From JARRNO01 sp037384885 (GTDB lineage: Bacteria > Acidobacteriota > UBA4820 > DSQY01), in NCBI GenBank assembly GCA_037384885.1, contig JARRNO010000203.1, forward strand, positions 1-6,385: DNA of 6,385 nucleotides, given 5' to 3'. The notes beneath the pieces were generated by a model. The model was not told the DNA's origin. It searched no databases and worked only from the letters and a program-made list of their open reading frames with translations. This document shows positions 5,113-6,385 of this stretch, one piece after another. The translations under genes and the position numbers were made by a program. Position 1 is the stretch's first letter, and every line of letters begins with the position of its first letter.

Positions 5113-5891
5113 GTGAAACAGCACCCGCCGCTTACGGCCTGGATGTGGGGTCCACTGCCGTGAAGCTCGTCGGACTGGATACGGACGGGAATGCGGTGCG
5201 GCAATCCCTCGAGCCCACGGAACCCGCGCTTCAGAAGCAGCTTGGGAGGATCCTGGAATCCATCCAGGAACGCCGCGACGGCGGTCCGCTTCCACTCGTT
5301 GTCACAGGATACGGCCGGGGCCTGGTCCCGGGGCCGGCGCGGCGGGTCACCGAAATCACGTGCCACGCCCGAGGAATCTTCCAGCTGTTTGAGCGCGAAG
5401 GTACGCTCCTCGACGTGGGCGGCCAGGACAGCAAGGCCGTCTCTGTCGGCCCCGGCGGGAACGTTCTGGATTTTCTGATGAACGACAAGTGCGCCGCGGG
5501 GACCGGGCGGTTTCTGGAATACACCGCATCGCGGCTGAATCTGCGAGTAGACGAAATCGGGCCGGCGGCGCTCCAGTCCTCCGGAGAAACCCCTATTTCA
5601 AGCACCTGCACGGTCTTTGCAGAATCCGAGATCGTCTCGCTGATCGCTCAGGGCACCGATCTCGGAGCCATTCTGAAGGGACTGCACCGGTCGCTCGTCC
5701 AGCGGCTGTCCGGCATGATCCGGGCGGTGGGGTTCAGGCCGCCGCTCATGCTGTCGGGAGGTGTGGCGAGAAACGACGCCGTCGTGAACATGCTTTCCGA
5801 CGCTTTTGACTGCAAGGCCCTGGTGCCCGAGTCGCCGGAATTCACAGGGGCGCTCGGCGCCGCTCTCACGGCGCTCGAGGGGCGCCCATAG
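5109..5891 (+). CDS. ATP-dependent activase of the 2-hydroxyacyl-CoA dehydratase system (HgdC/BcrA/BadF family)
   Basis: 260 residues, the usual length of HgdC-type activators. An ASKHA-fold ATPase: phosphate-1 motif GLDVGSTAVKL (10-20), phosphate-2 motif DVGGQDSKAV (102-111) and adenosine motif LSGGVARN (215-222). C128 in NDKCAAGTGRFLE and C167 in SSTCTVFAESEI are the family's cluster ligands; a homodimer shares one [4Fe-4S] between the two subunits. EITCHARG (82-89) is also typical. It couples ATP hydrolysis to transfer of a low-potential electron from ferredoxin or flavodoxin to the two D components encoded just upstream. The start ATG overlaps the previous stop, with GGAGGT at 5094-5099 as its ribosome site. 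Being a single-subunit type, it resembles HgdC dehydratase activators more than the two-subunit BcrA/BcrD of benzoyl-CoA reductase. It ends by overlapping the convergent ligase fragment by 26 bases. Confidence 0.93.
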   Translation: MSETAPAAYGLDVGSTAVKLVGLDTDGNAVRQSLEPTEPALQKQLGRILESIQERRDGGPLPLVVTGYGRGLVPGPARRVTEITCHARGIFQLFEREGTLLDVGGQDSKAVSVGPGGNVLDFLMNDKCAAGTGRFLEYTASRLNLRVDEIGPAALQSSGETPISSTCTVFAESEIVSLIAQGTDLGAILKGLHRSLVQRLSGMIRAVGFRPPLMLSGGVARNDAVVNMLSDAFDCKALVPESPEFTGALGAALTALEGRP

Positions 5892-6315
5892 CCTCCTTCG
5901 TCCTGCTTTCTTCTTCCCTTAGAACCCGCCGGAGTACCTTGCCGATCATGTTTCTCGGCAGGTCGCTCCGGAACTCGATTTCATCGGGCACTTTGTACGG
6001 CGCCAGGTTTTCGCGAAGGTAACGAATGAGCTCGTCGGAAGTGACTTCCGCCCCCCGTCTCGGGACGGCGTACAGCTTGATCCGCTCGCCTTTGAAGGGA
6101 TCGGGCAGGCCCACGGCCACGGCCTCCAGGATTTTTGGATGCCGGGAGGCGAGTTCGTCGATTTCTCCTGGAAGGACGTTGAAGCCGCCGGTGATGATGA
6201 TGTCTTTCTTGCGGTCGGTGATGTAAAAGTACCCGTCTTCGTCCATCCAGCCGATATCCCCGGTGAAGAGCCAGCCGTCCCGGATTGTTTCCCGGGTCAA
6301 TTCTGTGTTATTGAA
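5866..6315 (-). CDS. AMP-forming acyl-CoA synthetase, C-terminal fragment (5'-truncated or broken)
   Basis: About 149 residues of the C-terminal part of an ANL-superfamily acyl-CoA ligase (FadD-like), which activates a carboxylic acid to its CoA thioester through an acyl-adenylate. Visible: DGWLFTGDIGWMDEDGYFYI with the conserved Asp of the GD motif, hinge DRKKDIIITGGFNV, PGEIDELASRHPKILEAVAVGLPD, PYKVPDEIEF, and the catalytic Lys region NMIGKVLRRVL. Full ligases have about 500-570 residues, so the adenylate-forming N-terminal domain is absent. A TTG at 6300 could open a frame, but no functional ligase starts here. Ligase-like sequence (FNNTELTRETIRDGWL) extends back to 6315 and meets an in-frame TAA at 6316-6318, where a Tyr is normally found (GY-F-N-N). 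It is either a remnant or is interrupted by an assembly junction. The stop overlaps the end of the convergent activase gene by 26 bases. Confidence 0.8.
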   Translation of the reverse strand, partial: FNNTELTRETIRDGWLFTGDIGWMDEDGYFYITDRKKDIIITGGFNVLPGEIDELASRHPKILEAVAVGLPDPFKGERIKLYAVPRRGAEVTSDELIRYLRENLAPYKVPDEIEFRSDLPRNMIGKVLRRVLREEESRTKEAMGAPRAP

Positions 6316-6385
6316 TTACCTCTGGATAACTATTTGAACCTTCACGGCGTTGTCGGCTTTCTCGCCAGCTGACAGTTGGTAGTAT
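6316..6385 (-). other. Low-GC edge segment with a short open frame ending in TAA
   Basis: On the minus strand, in phase with the ligase fragment, 22 sense codons read YYQLSAGEKADNAVKVQIV then IQR and a TAA stop (6316-6318). This could be the tail of a different protein running in from the right edge. The 85 bases from 6301 to the edge are about 44% GC by hand count, clearly lower than the ligase and activase genes. I do not recognise the peptide. It may be foreign DNA, a rearrangement, or poor sequence at a contig end. Confidence 0.25.

Noticed and set aside
4147..5295. Open frame of 382 codons on the minus strand opposite the second D subunit and the activase
   Set aside because: It spans the junction of two real plus-strand genes with family motifs. 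Its product is Arg/Gly/Pro-rich without known features, typical of antisense reading in high-GC DNA.

Overview
The window looks like part of a high-GC chromosome from an anaerobic or syntrophic bacterium. The best guess is a Desulfobacterota-like or other fermentative lineage. That rests on the oxygen-sensitive 2-hydroxyacyl-CoA dehydratase / benzoyl-CoA reductase type enzymes and an Fe-S Rrf2 regulator, not on any phylogenetic marker. No tRNA, rRNA, CRISPR array, transposase or phage gene was seen.

Left part, minus strand: a leucine-type pair transcribed leftwards. A complete isopropylmalate-dehydrogenase-family gene (leuB-like, 860-1915) is followed 13 bases later by a leuC-like aconitase-superfamily large subunit (start at 846) that runs off the left edge. 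A good sigma70-like promoter (TTGACC, 17-base spacer, TATTCT) lies just upstream of leuB. A perfect 13-bp dyad overlaps its -35 box.

Middle: an Rrf2/IscR-type regulator (2077-2523, minus) with a probable Fe-S ligand set of three Cys plus His sits between the leu-like pair and a divergent operon. The 236-base divergent region holds an AT-rich imperfect palindrome and, nearer the plus-strand operon, a terminator-like hairpin in the presumed leader.

Right part, plus strand: a tightly coupled three-gene operon. Two different D-component proteins of the HgdB/BcrB/BcrC family (2760-3911 and 3913-5112) are followed by their ATP-dependent activase (HgdC/BcrA/BadF family, 5109-5891). Together they form a complete ATP-driven electron-transfer radical enzyme: the activase uses ATP to push a low-potential electron into the Fe-S heterodimer, which dehydrates a 2-hydroxyacyl-CoA or reduces an aryl/enoyl-CoA. 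The substrate cannot be read from the window. The first D subunit appears to have lost the family's C-terminal helix motif, possibly through a frameshift.

Right end, minus strand: a convergent fragment carries the C-terminal domain of an AMP-forming acyl-CoA ligase. Its homology stops abruptly near 6315 at an in-frame stop, followed by about 70 bases of lower GC. This suggests a truncation, a rearrangement or an assembly junction.
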